NCBI RefSeq assembly: GCF_036174265.1
Contig: NZ_CP108055.1
Coordinates: 4,712,001-4,776,000 of the forward strand
Reading direction: 5' to 3'
Length of the DNA: 64,000 nt
Origin: Streptomyces sp. NBC_00285
GTDB taxonomy: Bacteria; Actinomycetota; Actinomycetes; Streptomycetales; Streptomycetaceae
Shown here: piece after piece, positions 7,525 through 16,149 of the stretch
Layout: the number at the start of each line of letters is the position of its first letter
Position numbering within the stretch: the first letter of the stretch is position 1
The notes under the pieces: generated by a model
Seen by the model: only the letters and a program-made list of their open reading frames with translations
Database searches by the model: none
Told to the model about the DNA's origin: nothing
Position numbers and translations under genes: made by a program

Positions 7525-10500
7525 ATGTCCTGGGACCTGTCACGTCGAAGACTTCTCCACCTCGGTGGCGTCACGACCGCCTCGGTCATGCTGACCGGCC
7601 CCCGCGCCCTCGCGGCCGACGCGCCGGGCCCCGGCCTAGCCCCCGGCGAGCCGCTCGCGCCGACCGGAACGCTCACCGACCTGCTCCCGCAGGCACTGGG
7701 CACCACCGCGGGACAGCAGCCCCGGTTCACCTGGCAGGTCCCCGACTCCGGCGCCGGCACCCTCCAGCGGGCCTACCAGCTCCAGGTGGCGGCCACCCCG
7801 GGCGGCTTCGAGCGCGGCCGGCTCGTCTGGGACTCGGGGCGGCGGAAGTCCGCCGCCTCCGTCGCCGTACCGTACGAAGGGCCGTCGCTCCAGCCTCGTA
7901 CCGCCTACTGGTGGCGGGTGGCGAGCTGGGGCGAGAAGCGGTCCGCGTGGTCGGAGCCCACCCTGCTGGCCACCTCGGTCGAGGACCAGTGGGAGGCCGA
8001 GCCGATCTGGGTGCCGGCCGGGCCGGTGATGACCGACGGCACGCTCACCGCGCGCGTGAAGATCACCACCGTGGCCGCCGGAGTGTGGTTCCGGGCCACG
8101 AACACCTCCAACAACTACCTGTGGCAGCTGCGCACCGGCAGCCCCGGCGTCCTGCGCAAGCATGTCTGCGTCAACGGCACCTACACCGTCCTCGGCGAGG
8201 TCAAGCTGCCGTCCGCCGTCACCGCCGGCGAGTGGCTGGACCTCACGGTCACCATGGCGGGCTCCACCTTCACCACCACCGTGAACAGCACCACCGTCGA
8301 CACCACGACCGACTCCCGCTACGCCTCCGGCAACATCGGCCTGCGCAACGGCCTCACCGAGTCGCAGGTATACGACCGGGTCACGTTCACCGCCGCCGAC
8401 GGGACCGTCCTCCTCGACGACGACTTCACCTCCGACAAGGGCACCTTCGCGGCCGGCACCGTCTCCGGCGGCACGCTCGCCTTCCCCACCGGCGCCTCCT
8501 CGCTCTCCTCCTACGGCGCCGACGACACCTGGGCGCTGCTGCGGCACGAGTACGCCACGGACGCGGGCAAGAAGGTGGCCGCGGCGGTCCTGTATGTCGC
8601 CGCCACCTCGCCGGACCCGGCCCGCCAGTACGTGGCCAAGGTGTGGAGCAACGGCTCGGTGGTCGGGTACGCGTCGGTGCGGTCGGGCACCGGGACGGCG
8701 TACCAGGCGTTCGACCTCACCTCCACCCTTCAGGACACCAACGCGCTGGCCGCCCTGTGCTGGACCACCTCGGAACAGAGGTTCCTGGCCCAGCTGGAGA
8801 TCACGTACACCGACGGCAGCCGTACGACCGTCTCCTCGGGGGACCACTGGAAGGCGCGCCGCCAGGCCGGGCTGCTGCCGTCGAAGGGCAGCGCGGGCAG
8901 CAGCTACTACAGCGCCCCGCAGGAGTACTGGGACCTGCGCCAGGAGCCCGTCGGCTGGACTCTGCCCGGCTTCGACGACGGCGACTGGCTCACCCCGGTC
9001 GTCCGTACGGCGATCAGCTCCCTCGTGCCCGCCCCGATCGAGCCCGTACGACTGCACGACGTCACGCCGGCCTCCGTCACGAAGGTCGCCGACGGCCGCT
9101 GGCTGGTGGACCTCGGCCGGGAGATCGTCGGCGGGCTGGCGCTGGCGGTCACGGGCAGCGCGGGCGACACCGTCGAGGTACGCCTCGGCGAGGAGCTGAA
9201 CTCCGACGGCACGGTCAAGTACCAGCTGCGCGCCACCAACACCTACCGCGAGGTGTGGACCCTGCGCGACGGCGAACAGCGCTTCGAGCACTGGGGTTAC
9301 CGCGGCTTCCGCTGGGCGGAGTTGCGGACCTCGCTGGATCTGTCGGGGGCCGTGGTCACCGGGCGGGCGTGGAAGCTCGACTGGGACTCCGAGGAGGTGT
9401 CCTTCCACAGTTCCGACCCCGCGCTGGACCGGGTCTGGGAGCTGTGCCGCTACTCCATCGAGGCCACCCGCGGCGACCTCTACCAGGACACGCCGACCCG
9501 GGAGCGCGGCCCCTACGAGGGCGACGCGCTGATCAACCAGCTCTCCGAGTACGGCGTCCAGCGCTCCTACGCGCTGGCCCGCTGGTCCAACGACTACCTG
9601 GTCCGCAAGGGCACCTGGCCCACCGAGTACCGGCTGATGTGCGCGCTGTCCGCATGGGAGGACTACCTCGCCACCGGCGACGACCGCCAACTCGCCAAGG
9701 ACTACGACCTGTTGGCCGCGAAGAACCTCACCTCCCACCTGGACTCCCGGGGCCTGGTGAAAAAGGCGCCGGGCAGCAGCAGCCAGGACCTGGGCGACCT
9801 CGTCGACTGGCCGGTCGCGAGCCGCGACGGATACGTCTTCACCAACGTCAACACCGTCGTCAACGCCTTCCAGTACGCGGCCTTCGACGCGCTCGCCAAG
9901 TGCGCCGAGGCACTGGACAGGTCCACCGACGCGACGGCTCTGCGCACGCGCGCCGACACTCTCGCCGCCGCCATGCGGGCCACGCTGCTCGACAGCACGG
10001 CGGGGGCGTTCCTCGACGGCGAGGGCACCACCCACAGCGCCCAGCACGCCACCGCCTTCCCGGTCGCGCTCGGCATCGCGGACGCCCTGGACGCCGACGT
10101 ACGGACCCGGCTCGGCGACACCCTGGCCGCGGGCGGCATGCGGGTGAGTGTGTACGGGGCGCAGTTCCTCCTCGACGCCCTCTTCCGGCTCGGCCGCGCC
10201 GACGCCGCGCTCGCGCTGCTCACCTCGACGGCCACCAACTCGTGGCTGCACATGCTGGATTCACTGCAGGCCACCATCGTGACGGAGGCCTGGGATCCCG
10301 CGCTGAAGTCCAACACGACGTTCTCCCACGCCTGGGCGTCCGCCCCGGCCAACGCGATCCCCCGGCACGTGCTCGGCGTCCAGGTGAGCACCCCGGGCGC
10401 GGCGGAGTTCCTGATCCGCCCGAGGACCGGCGCCCTGACGGAGGCGGCGGGGACGGTGCCGTCGGTGCGCGGCCCGGTGAAGGTCGCCGTACGGCGCTCG

Positions 10501-10713
10501 GACACCGCCCACACGACACAGGTGACGGTGCCGCCGAACTCCCGGGCGGTGCTGGAGGTGGAGATCGGTGCCGCGGACCAGGCGAAGTACCGGGTGACGG
10601 CACCCGGTGGTGGCCGGGTGCCGGTCAAGGTGGTCAGCGACCTCACCGGGACGGTGCTGCGGATCGGGCCCGTGGGGTCCGGCACAACGAAGGTGGAACG
10701 CACGCGTCCCTGA
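7525..10713 (+). CDS. Secreted alpha-L-rhamnosidase (GH78)
   Basis: 1062 aa. The ATG at 7525 gives a Tat signal (SRRRLLHLGG followed by a hydrophobic stretch and an AxA-like site ALAA); an upstream TTG at 7453 would spoil it. Domain order: an N-terminal fibronectin-like beta-sandwich (residues about 50-155), a concanavalin/LamG-like insertion (about 160-340), beta-jelly rolls, then the (alpha/alpha)6 catalytic barrel from about 630 with DTPTRERGPYEGD, where GH78 acidic catalytic residues lie, and a C-terminal beta-sandwich. It releases terminal rhamnose from plant pectin or glycosides outside the cell. The LacI-type boxes suggest sugar induction. A hairpin terminator follows. Confidence 0.92.
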   Translation: MSWDLSRRRLLHLGGVTTASVMLTGPRALAADAPGPGLAPGEPLAPTGTLTDLLPQALGTTAGQQPRFTWQVPDSGAGTLQRAYQLQVAATPGGFERGRLVWDSGRRKSAASVAVPYEGPSLQPRTAYWWRVASWGEKRSAWSEPTLLATSVEDQWEAEPIWVPAGPVMTDGTLTARVKITTVAAGVWFRATNTSNNYLWQLRTGSPGVLRKHVCVNGTYTVLGEVKLPSAVTAGEWLDLTVTMAGSTFTTTVNSTTVDTTTDSRYASGNIGLRNGLTESQVYDRVTFTAADGTVLLDDDFTSDKGTFAAGTVSGGTLAFPTGASSLSSYGADDTWALLRHEYATDAGKKVAAAVLYVAATSPDPARQYVAKVWSNGSVVGYASVRSGTGTAYQAFDLTSTLQDTNALAALCWTTSEQRFLAQLEITYTDGSRTTVSSGDHWKARRQAGLLPSKGSAGSSYYSAPQEYWDLRQEPVGWTLPGFDDGDWLTPVVRTAISSLVPAPIEPVRLHDVTPASVTKVADGRWLVDLGREIVGGLALAVTGSAGDTVEVRLGEELNSDGTVKYQLRATNTYREVWTLRDGEQRFEHWGYRGFRWAELRTSLDLSGAVVTGRAWKLDWDSEEVSFHSSDPALDRVWELCRYSIEATRGDLYQDTPTRERGPYEGDALINQLSEYGVQRSYALARWSNDYLVRKGTWPTEYRLMCALSAWEDYLATGDDRQLAKDYDLLAAKNLTSHLDSRGLVKKAPGSSSQDLGDLVDWPVASRDGYVFTNVNTVVNAFQYAAFDALAKCAEALDRSTDATALRTRADTLAAAMRATLLDSTAGAFLDGEGTTHSAQHATAFPVALGIADALDADVRTRLGDTLAAGGMRVSVYGAQFLLDALFRLGRADAALALLTSTATNSWLHMLDSLQATIVTEAWDPALKSNTTFSHAWASAPANAIPRHVLGVQVSTPGAAEFLIRPRTGALTEAAGTVPSVRGPVKVAVRRSDTAHTTQVTVPPNSRAVLEVEIGAADQAKYRVTAPGGGRVPVKVVSDLTGTVLRIGPVGSGTTKVERTRP

Positions 10714-10720
10714 CGGCGGA

Positions 10721-10742
10721 GCCCCGGGTTCCAGCCCGGGGC
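10721..10742 (+). terminator. Terminator after the rhamnosidase
   Basis: GCCCCGGG / CCCGGGGC stem of 8 bp with loop TTCCAG, 8 bp after the stop codon. It lacks a long U-tract, as is common in Streptomyces. Confidence 0.7.
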
Positions 10743-10823
10743 CGGCTTCAAAAGACCGTAGGAGCACGGGTATTGACGGTCGTGGTCCGCGCCTCCTACG
10801 GTCCCTCCGACATCACGAACGCC

Positions 10824-10839
10824 GTTCGGTATATCGATC
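10824..10839. promoter_or_regulatory. Palindromic box shared with the GH43 gene
   Basis: GTTCGGTATATCGATC is two mismatches from the perfect palindrome GTTCGATATATCGAAC. A near-identical box (13 of 16 bases) lies upstream of the GH43 gene at 32571-32586. AT-rich in a GC-rich intergenic region, it is a candidate operator for the alpha-galactosidase unit. Confidence 0.5.
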
Positions 10840-10893
10840 GGATGTGGTGAAGAGCCGCTCCCTCCCTCCACCCGACAAGGACGAGCCGCACCC

Positions 10894-10986
10894 ATGCCCT
10901 TCCTGCCCGCCGCGCGCCGCTCCCTGCCGATCCCGCTCACCGCCGCAACGCCGGCAACCGGTCGACGACCGCGTCAGCACCGGTGA
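10894..10986 (+). pseudogene. Orphan signal-peptide-like ORF, possible gene remnant
   Basis: A 30-codon frame with ATG at 10894 after AAGGACGAG. It starts MPFLPAARRSLPIPL, like the n- and h-regions of an export signal, and then runs into TGA at 10984-10986. It directly follows the palindromic box at 10824. I read it as the 5' stub of a deleted secreted-enzyme gene or as a leader ORF. No homology can be claimed. Confidence 0.3.
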
Positions 10987-11076
10987 CGGTGCGGTGCCGG
11001 TGCAGTGCCGGTGCCGGCCGATCGATGTTCGTGGACGAAGCAGGCGGGCGCTGCCGCGTGCCGCGTGTCCGACCTC

Positions 11077-11213
11077 TTGAGCACGTTCCCCTCGACCTGT
11101 TGAGCACGGTTCCCTCCACCCCGTGAGCCGGGCTCCCGACCCCTTGAGCCAGGCTCCCGACCCCTTGAGCCGGGCTCCCGACTCCGGCACTCCCCTCCCC
11201 CGACCGCTTGAGC
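11077..11213 (+). repeat. Phased TTGAGC direct repeats upstream of the alpha-galactosidase
   Basis: Copies of TTGAGC (one reads GTGAGC) start at 11077, 11100, 11123, 11144, 11165 and 11208, that is every 21-23 bp with one double step. Three adjacent units (11119-11139, 11140-11160, 11161-11181) are 21-bp near-identical tandem repeats of the form CCCCTTGAGCCRGGCTCCCGA. The array ends 22 bp before the GH27 ATG. Confidence 0.75.
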
Positions 11214-11234
11214 ACGCCCCGACAGGAGACCCGC

Positions 11235-13223
11235 ATGCCGCACACCTTCACCCGAAGACTCGCCACCCGCATCCTGGCCCTCGCACTCGGCCTGACCGGC
11301 TGGGCGGCCCTGGGCAGCCATGAGCCGTCGGCATCCCTGGCCGCCGAACCGGCCGCGGTCAGCACCACCCAGGCGGCCGTGACCCCGCCGTCGATGGGCT
11401 GGGCGTCCTGGAACAGCTTCGCCAGCAGCATCGACTCCGACGTCATCAAGCAGCAGACCGACGCACTGGTCTCCTCGGGCATGGCGGCCGCCGGCTACAA
11501 CTACGTCAACCTGGACGACGGCTGGTGGCAGGGCGACCGCAACTCCGACGGGTCCATAGCCGTCGACGCGGACCTGTGGCCGAGCGGCATGAAGGCCGTC
11601 GCCGACTACATCCACAGCAAGGGCCTGAAGGCCGGCATCTACACCGACGCCGGCAAGCAGGGCTGCGGCTACTACTACCCCACCACCCGGGCCGCCGCCC
11701 CCAACACCGGTATGGAGGGCCACTACCAGCAGGACCTGGAGACCTTCCAGCGCTGGGGCTTCGACTACGTCAAGATCGACTGGTGCGGCGGCCAGGTGGA
11801 GGGCCTGGACCCGGAGACCCAGTACAAGCAGATCGCCGCCGCGAACGAGGCCGCGACCGCCGCAACCGGGCACAAGCTCGTCCTCTCCTTCTGCGAGTGG
11901 GGCACCGGACTGCCCTGGAACTGGGCGACCGGCTACGGCGACCTGTGGCGCACCAGCACCGACGTCATCCTGTGGGGCCAGACCGCCACCACGGCCAAGA
12001 TGCTCACCAACTTCGACCGGGCCCTGCACCCGGCCGCCCAGCACACCGGCTACTACAACGACCCCGACATGCTGATGACCGGCATGAGCGGCCTGACCGC
12101 CGCCCAGAACCGCCTCCACATGGGCCTGTGGGCGATCTCCGGCGCCCCGCTGCTGGCCGGCAACAACCTGGCCACGATGAGCACCACCACCCGGGACATC
12201 CTCACCAACCGCGAAATGATCGCCATCGACCAGGACCCGCGAGGACTCCAGGGCGTCAAGGTCGCCGAGGACAGCCGGAATCTGCAGGTCTACGGCAAGG
12301 TCCTCGCCGGCACGGGCAAGCGCGCGGTCCTGCTCCTCAACCGCACCTCGTCGGCCGCGTCCATGACGGTCCGCTGGGCCGACCTCGGTCTCACCTCGGC
12401 CACCGCGTCCGTGCGCAACGTGTGGACGGGCACCAACGCCGGCTCCTCCACCACCGGGTACACGACGAGCGTCCCCGCGGGCGACGCCGTCCTGTTGACC
12501 GTCTCCGGCACGGAGGCCGCCGGCGCGACGTACGAGGACACGACCACGGCCACCACCCCGTCCTTCACCGGCGTGACCACGTCGGCCGCGGGCACCGAAC
12601 TGGTGGACATCACCTACGCCAACGACGCGACCACGGCCCGCAAGGCCACCGTCCAGGTCAACGGCCAGTACGCCTCCGTCGTCTCCTTCCCGCCCACCGG
12701 CTCGGCGACCACCTACCGGACGGTCTCCGTGCTGGTCCACCTGGCCAAGGGCACGAACACGGTGCGCTTCGCCGCCGTCTCCGGCGCCACGGCCCCCGAC
12801 ATCGACGCGATCCGCGTCCAGAGCATCCCGGGAACGAACGGCACCGCACTGGTCGGCACCGCCTCCGGCCGCTGCGTGGACCTCGCCAAGAACACCATCA
12901 CCGACGCCACCCAGGCGCAGCTGTGGGACTGCGGAGGCGGCCAGAACGAGACCTTCACGCACACCACGCGCGGGGAACTCGTCGTCTACGGCAACAAGTG
13001 CCTCGACGCCGACAACAGCGGCACCACGAACGGCACGAAGGTCATCATCTGGGACTGCACCGGCGGCACCAACCAGAAGTGGACCCTCAACACCGACGGC
13101 ACCGTCACCAACGACCTCTCGGGCCTCTGCCTGGACGCCACGGAGGCAGCGACCGCCAACGGCACCAAGCTCATCCTGTGGACCTGCAACGGCCAGACCA
13201 ACCAGAAGTGGACCACCGCCTGA
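11235..13223 (+). CDS. Secreted GH27 alpha-galactosidase with CBM35-like and ricin lectin domains
   Basis: 662 aa; the ATG at 11235 follows CAGGAGAC. Export signal in residues 1-40. The GH27 TIM barrel begins at PPSMGWASWNSF (about residue 50). KIDWC places the nucleophile at Asp182, and RTSTDV the acid/base at Asp243. After the C-terminal beta-sandwich (to about 430) comes a CBM35-like module (about 435-535) and a ricin-B/CBM13 trefoil (about 535-662) with repeated QLWDC / IIWDC / ILWTC motifs. It removes alpha-1,6-galactose from galactomannan or raffinose sugars. An alpha-N-acetylgalactosaminidase or beta-L-arabinopyranosidase specificity also occurs in GH27. Confidence 0.93.
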   Translation: MPHTFTRRLATRILALALGLTGWAALGSHEPSASLAAEPAAVSTTQAAVTPPSMGWASWNSFASSIDSDVIKQQTDALVSSGMAAAGYNYVNLDDGWWQGDRNSDGSIAVDADLWPSGMKAVADYIHSKGLKAGIYTDAGKQGCGYYYPTTRAAAPNTGMEGHYQQDLETFQRWGFDYVKIDWCGGQVEGLDPETQYKQIAAANEAATAATGHKLVLSFCEWGTGLPWNWATGYGDLWRTSTDVILWGQTATTAKMLTNFDRALHPAAQHTGYYNDPDMLMTGMSGLTAAQNRLHMGLWAISGAPLLAGNNLATMSTTTRDILTNREMIAIDQDPRGLQGVKVAEDSRNLQVYGKVLAGTGKRAVLLLNRTSSAASMTVRWADLGLTSATASVRNVWTGTNAGSSTTGYTTSVPAGDAVLLTVSGTEAAGATYEDTTTATTPSFTGVTTSAAGTELVDITYANDATTARKATVQVNGQYASVVSFPPTGSATTYRTVSVLVHLAKGTNTVRFAAVSGATAPDIDAIRVQSIPGTNGTALVGTASGRCVDLAKNTITDATQAQLWDCGGGQNETFTHTTRGELVVYGNKCLDADNSGTTNGTKVIIWDCTGGTNQKWTLNTDGTVTNDLSGLCLDATEAATANGTKLILWTCNGQTNQKWTTA

Positions 13224-13284
13224 GGCACCACCCAACCCGGAAGAACACCGAGGGCCGAATCAGCTACGCTGTCAGACGTCGCTG

Positions 13285-13360
13285 GCCTTCGTAGCTCAGG
13301 GGATAGAGCACCGCTCTCCTAAAGCGGGTGTCGCAGGTTCGAATCCTGCCGGGGGCACCA
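13285..13360 (+). tRNA. tRNA-Arg (anticodon CCT)
   Basis: 76 nt including encoded CCA. The acceptor stem GCCTTCG pairs with CGGGGGC (two G-U pairs). The anticodon loop CTCCTAA gives CCT, reading AGG. The T-arm is GCAGG-TTCGAAT-CCTGC. Its 3' part from the anticodon loop is duplicated at 22887-22929, showing that it is an integration site. The tRNA is intact because the left repeat keeps the whole 3' end. Confidence 0.96.
13316..13358 (+). repeat. attL: left 43-bp direct repeat in the tRNA-Arg gene
   Basis: The last 43 bp of the tRNA before the terminal CA, beginning CTCCTAAAGCGGG and ending CGGGGGCAC, recur with no mismatch at 22887-22929 in the same orientation. This is the typical footprint of tyrosine-integrase insertion at a tRNA 3' end. 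Confidence 0.93.
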
Positions 13361-13364
13361 GCCA

Positions 13365-13398
13365 AAAGGCCCCGGACCGATCATGGTCCGGGGCCTTT
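13365..13398. terminator. Bidirectional hairpin between tRNA-Arg and integrase
   Basis: Perfect 14-bp stem AAAGGCCCCGGACC / GGTCCGGGGCCTTT with loop GATCAT. The A-run at one end and T-run at the other suit termination from both the tRNA and the convergent integrase gene. Confidence 0.88.
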
Positions 13399-13428
13399 GA
13401 CATCCACTTTTGACATCAACGGGTACGG

Positions 13429-14271
13429 TCACGGACGACCGGGACGCCTCTTGAGCAGCCGATCCATGTGACTGATGGCCTTCCGCTGGGTGTCCTGCAC
13501 GACGTGCGTGTACACGTCCATGGTGATGCTGATCTGGCTGTGCCCGAGGATCTCCATCACGACGCGGGGAGCCACCCCGGCAGCGGTGAGGAGGGTGGCG
13601 CACCCGTGCCGGGCATCGTGCAGCCGGATCACGCGGAGGCCGGCGGACTGGGCGACCCGGGTGAAGGAGCGGTACACGTTGCGCGGCTCGACCGGGCGGC
13701 CGTTCCGGGTGGCGAAGACGTAGCCGCCGTCATCCCACGACTCCCCCGCACGCTGCTTGGCAGCCACCTGCCGCATCCGGTGCCAGCGCAGCGGAGCGAT
13801 GCACATGGCCGGGAGCGGAAGGGCACGGTTGCGGCGGTTCTTGGTGTCGTCGTCATAGAGGACCCCACTCCGTCGCTGCGTCTGCTGGCGGACGTACAGG
13901 ACGCGCTTGTCCAGGTCCACGTCGTTCCAGCGCAACCCGACGAGTTCACCCCGGCGCAGCCCCATGGCGATGGCGAGAACGAAGGCCGCGTACAACGGGT
14001 CCTTCCGGGAGGCGGCGAGGAAGTCCAAGGTCTCGTCGAGCGTCCAGGGACTCAGCTCGCGCGAGGAGGCCCGGGGCGGCTCGACAAGGCCCGCAACGTT
14101 CCGTGCAATCAGCTCTTCCCGGCAGGCAGCGGACAGGGCCGTACGCAGCACCCGGTGCGATTCTTTGGCCGTGGCCGCTGTCGTCCTGTTCTCCAGCTGG
14201 GTCAGGAAGCGCCGGACGTCGACGACACCGAGGGATTCGAGCCGCTTGGATCCGAGCATGGGCACGGGCAT
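13429..14271 (-). pseudogene. Truncated tyrosine integrase of the tRNA-Arg element (int1)
   Basis: About 280 aa of recognisable tyrosine recombinase. Catalytic residues are present: MGLRRGELVGL (Arg I), LHDARHGCATLL (HxxR), MEILGHSQ and the tyrosine in DVYTHV. Homology starts abruptly at PMLGSKRLESL, in the core-binding domain; the arm-binding N-terminus, normally another 90-130 residues, is missing, and DNA upstream (14272-14576) encodes an unrelated fragment on the other strand. The gene ends 71 bp from attL, the normal position for a tRNA-site integrase. It is probably inactive after a deletion. Confidence 0.88.
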
Positions 14272-14576
14272 CCTTCGACGCCTACACGGCACCCCAGGCC
14301 GACCGCTGGGTTGCTGTCGCACTCCGCACCATCTCGCCGGCCTGCGACCCGGAAGCATCCCAGCAGGCATGGCAGTGGCTGTATGACGGCCGCATCAAAA
14401 CACGACGAGCCCTCCTACGCTCCGACCCCTGCACCGTGTCAGTCAACTTCTTCACCACCCGTATCACCTGGACAATCCGCCCCGTGGTCTTCCTACCGCT
14501 GGCACACCGGCAGGGCTCCCAACTTCCGGCGTGTGCGTACGACTACAAGCCCCTCCAGCACAGCCATCAGCCGTGA
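14272..14576 (+). pseudogene. 3' fragment of an unknown gene at the deletion junction
   Basis: An open plus-strand frame of about 100 codons starts abruptly at the broken integrase end and runs to a TGA at 14576. It reads like protein (FDAYTAPQADRWVAVALRT, then QQAWQWLYDGRIKTRRALL) rather than antisense noise. I do not recognise it. Together with int1 it marks the junction of a deletion inside the element. Confidence 0.4.
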
Positions 14577-14598
14577 CGTCCTCCATTAGCGTGGCCCT

Positions 14599-15000
14599 AT
14601 GGCAGACACGGGGAAGGCCACGCGGAGGCCCAGACAGCTGAACGAGCTGGAAGATATGTACGACTTCCTGGACGAAGTCAGGCGTCGTCCGGGCATGTGG
14701 GTGCGAGGCCGGTCGCTCCTGCACCTGGAGTCCATGCTGATGGGTTACACAGCGGCCCTTGGCGTCCATGGCATCAACGAGAACTGCAACCTTCGCGCCG
14801 GGAGCCAAGGGCCATTCGCTCAGTGGCTGTGGAACCGCCTAGGCATGGCATACCCCAGCTCGCTGGGTTGGGCGGTCGAGATCGAGCGCAGGGCAGAGCA
14901 GACCGACGTGCCTGCCATAGAAATGTTCTTCGATCTCCTGGACGAGTTCCGAGGCACTGCCCACCAGAGCCAGGACGATGCCAAGCCCAAAAGGCACTGA
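14599..15000 (+). CDS. Conserved hypothetical protein
   Basis: 133 aa. Contains FLDEVRRRPGMWVRG near residue 24, followed by a mostly helical sequence and a charged C-terminus (QSQDDAKPKRH). No signal peptide or membrane segment. TAGCGT at 14587-14592 lies 6 nt before the ATG with no Shine-Dalgarno sequence, so the mRNA may be leaderless. I recall similar small proteins in Streptomyces but no function. Confidence 0.6.
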   Translation: MADTGKATRRPRQLNELEDMYDFLDEVRRRPGMWVRGRSLLHLESMLMGYTAALGVHGINENCNLRAGSQGPFAQWLWNRLGMAYPSSLGWAVEIERRAEQTDVPAIEMFFDLLDEFRGTAHQSQDDAKPKRH

Positions 15001-15385
15001 CCGAGGAAGACCCAACAAGCCCACACACCCGACTGAGTTACAACTTTCTCTACTGGTTCAAGGCGGCTCGCTCCGCTCCCCGCGCGCCTCCCGGCCCCCG
15101 GCCGGGCCTGCGCTCCTGTCTCCGCCCCGCTCCAGCCCGGCCGGGGGCCGTGCCGCGCACACAGCATGCAGCCGCCTGATGCCAGAGAAGGGGTACGTCG
15201 TGGCTGGGGCGGTCGACTCCACTGCTTTACGGAGCCACTTTGGCGCGAGCCTCGAAGATCATGGCCCCAACGTCGTGCTTTACCGGGCAGGTCCACAGAC
15301 CGCCCGACGCGCCGCAAGCTTACGGGGCCATGATCACTCGCGCCTAAGCCGCTCCGCCGACCTTATCTGATAGGCGCCTCTGCCA
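15001..15385. other. Non-coding stretch in the element
   Basis: About 385 bp between a plus-strand gene and the convergent end of the 15386 gene. A GC-rich part (15060-15180) contains the imperfect dyad GGCCCCCGGCCGGGCC around 15090 that could terminate transcription. I see no convincing gene. Confidence 0.4.
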
Positions 15386-16141
15386 TCATACGGGCCTGAC
15401 TAGATCCTCTGCTTGAAGTACACCTGGAGGAAGTAGACGAACCGTAAGCCTATCTTCTTCGTAATCAATCAGGCTTTCCTTATGAGCTGGACGGAGAACA
15501 TCTCTCCTAAAGCGCGCAACATTAGGATGCTCCAGCCATTTAACGAGATCACTCTCCCGCACTGGGCCATTTTCACTTAGGAGCAGAAGAAGTGTTTTCT
15601 GCTTCCAGGTCAGCCCGGGGCTTAGAACTCTTTTCCTGCTTCCCTCAGCCCAAACTTGAGGAACCTCGCGCTCTACTAGGCTCTCAACCAGCGAGGACGC
15701 CTGCTCGACAGTGAGGTCGTGGAAAACCCTCACAAGTTCACCCATGAGCCACTTGCTCATATAAAGGACTGCTGTCGCATCCATCAGATTCGGGTCGATG
15801 TCCCCACCAGCGTGGCCGACACCGCGATTGTTTCGAATCTCATAGAGGGCCAGGAGCATGCGAGGAATCTGGACTTTGATTGACCGCGACACAGAGGAAG
15901 GTCTCTGCTCAAGCTCACGACAAGCACGGACCATGTCACGGGGTTTCGATGAACGCTCCGCATAATGACCGTCAGCGTACCCCGTAATGGCAGTGTAAAT
16001 TCCCTCGCAAAGCTTTCCACCATTCAACTCCGCCGGCTCCCACCGATGCTCTCGATAGTTGCTTACGATTCGGTTGAAGGCGTTAACGATGTCGTCCCGT
16101 AGTCCGTCTGGTAGAGCCGTAAGGGCTTCGCCGGGTGTCAC
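15386..16141 (-). CDS. Conserved protein with HEPN/Abi_C-like motif and C-terminal winged helix
   Basis: 251 aa, GTG start 8 nt after the stop of the upstream gene (16150-16674), so the two are cotranscribed and probably coupled. The central helical part contains LYEIRNNRGVGHAGGDIDPN (about residues 117-136). This RN...GH(A/G)G motif recalls the RNxxxGxxHG of abortive-infection C-terminal (Abi_C) and HEPN-type RNase domains. The last 75 residues (TWKQKTLLLLLSENGPVRES onward) look like a winged helix. Lower GC than host genes. I recall this family as widespread and uncharacterised. A toxin or phage-defence role is inference. Confidence 0.7.
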   Translation of the reverse strand: MTPGEALTALPDGLRDDIVNAFNRIVSNYREHRWEPAELNGGKLCEGIYTAITGYADGHYAERSSKPRDMVRACRELEQRPSSVSRSIKVQIPRMLLALYEIRNNRGVGHAGGDIDPNLMDATAVLYMSKWLMGELVRVFHDLTVEQASSLVESLVEREVPQVWAEGSRKRVLSPGLTWKQKTLLLLLSENGPVRESDLVKWLEHPNVARFRRDVLRPAHKESLIDYEEDRLTVRLLPPGVLQAEDLVRPV

Positions 16142-16149
16142 GTTGAAAC

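Noticed and set aside
11077..11213. CRISPR array from the TTGAGC repeats
   Set aside because: Units are 21-23 bp in total without distinct spacers, and no cas genes are present.
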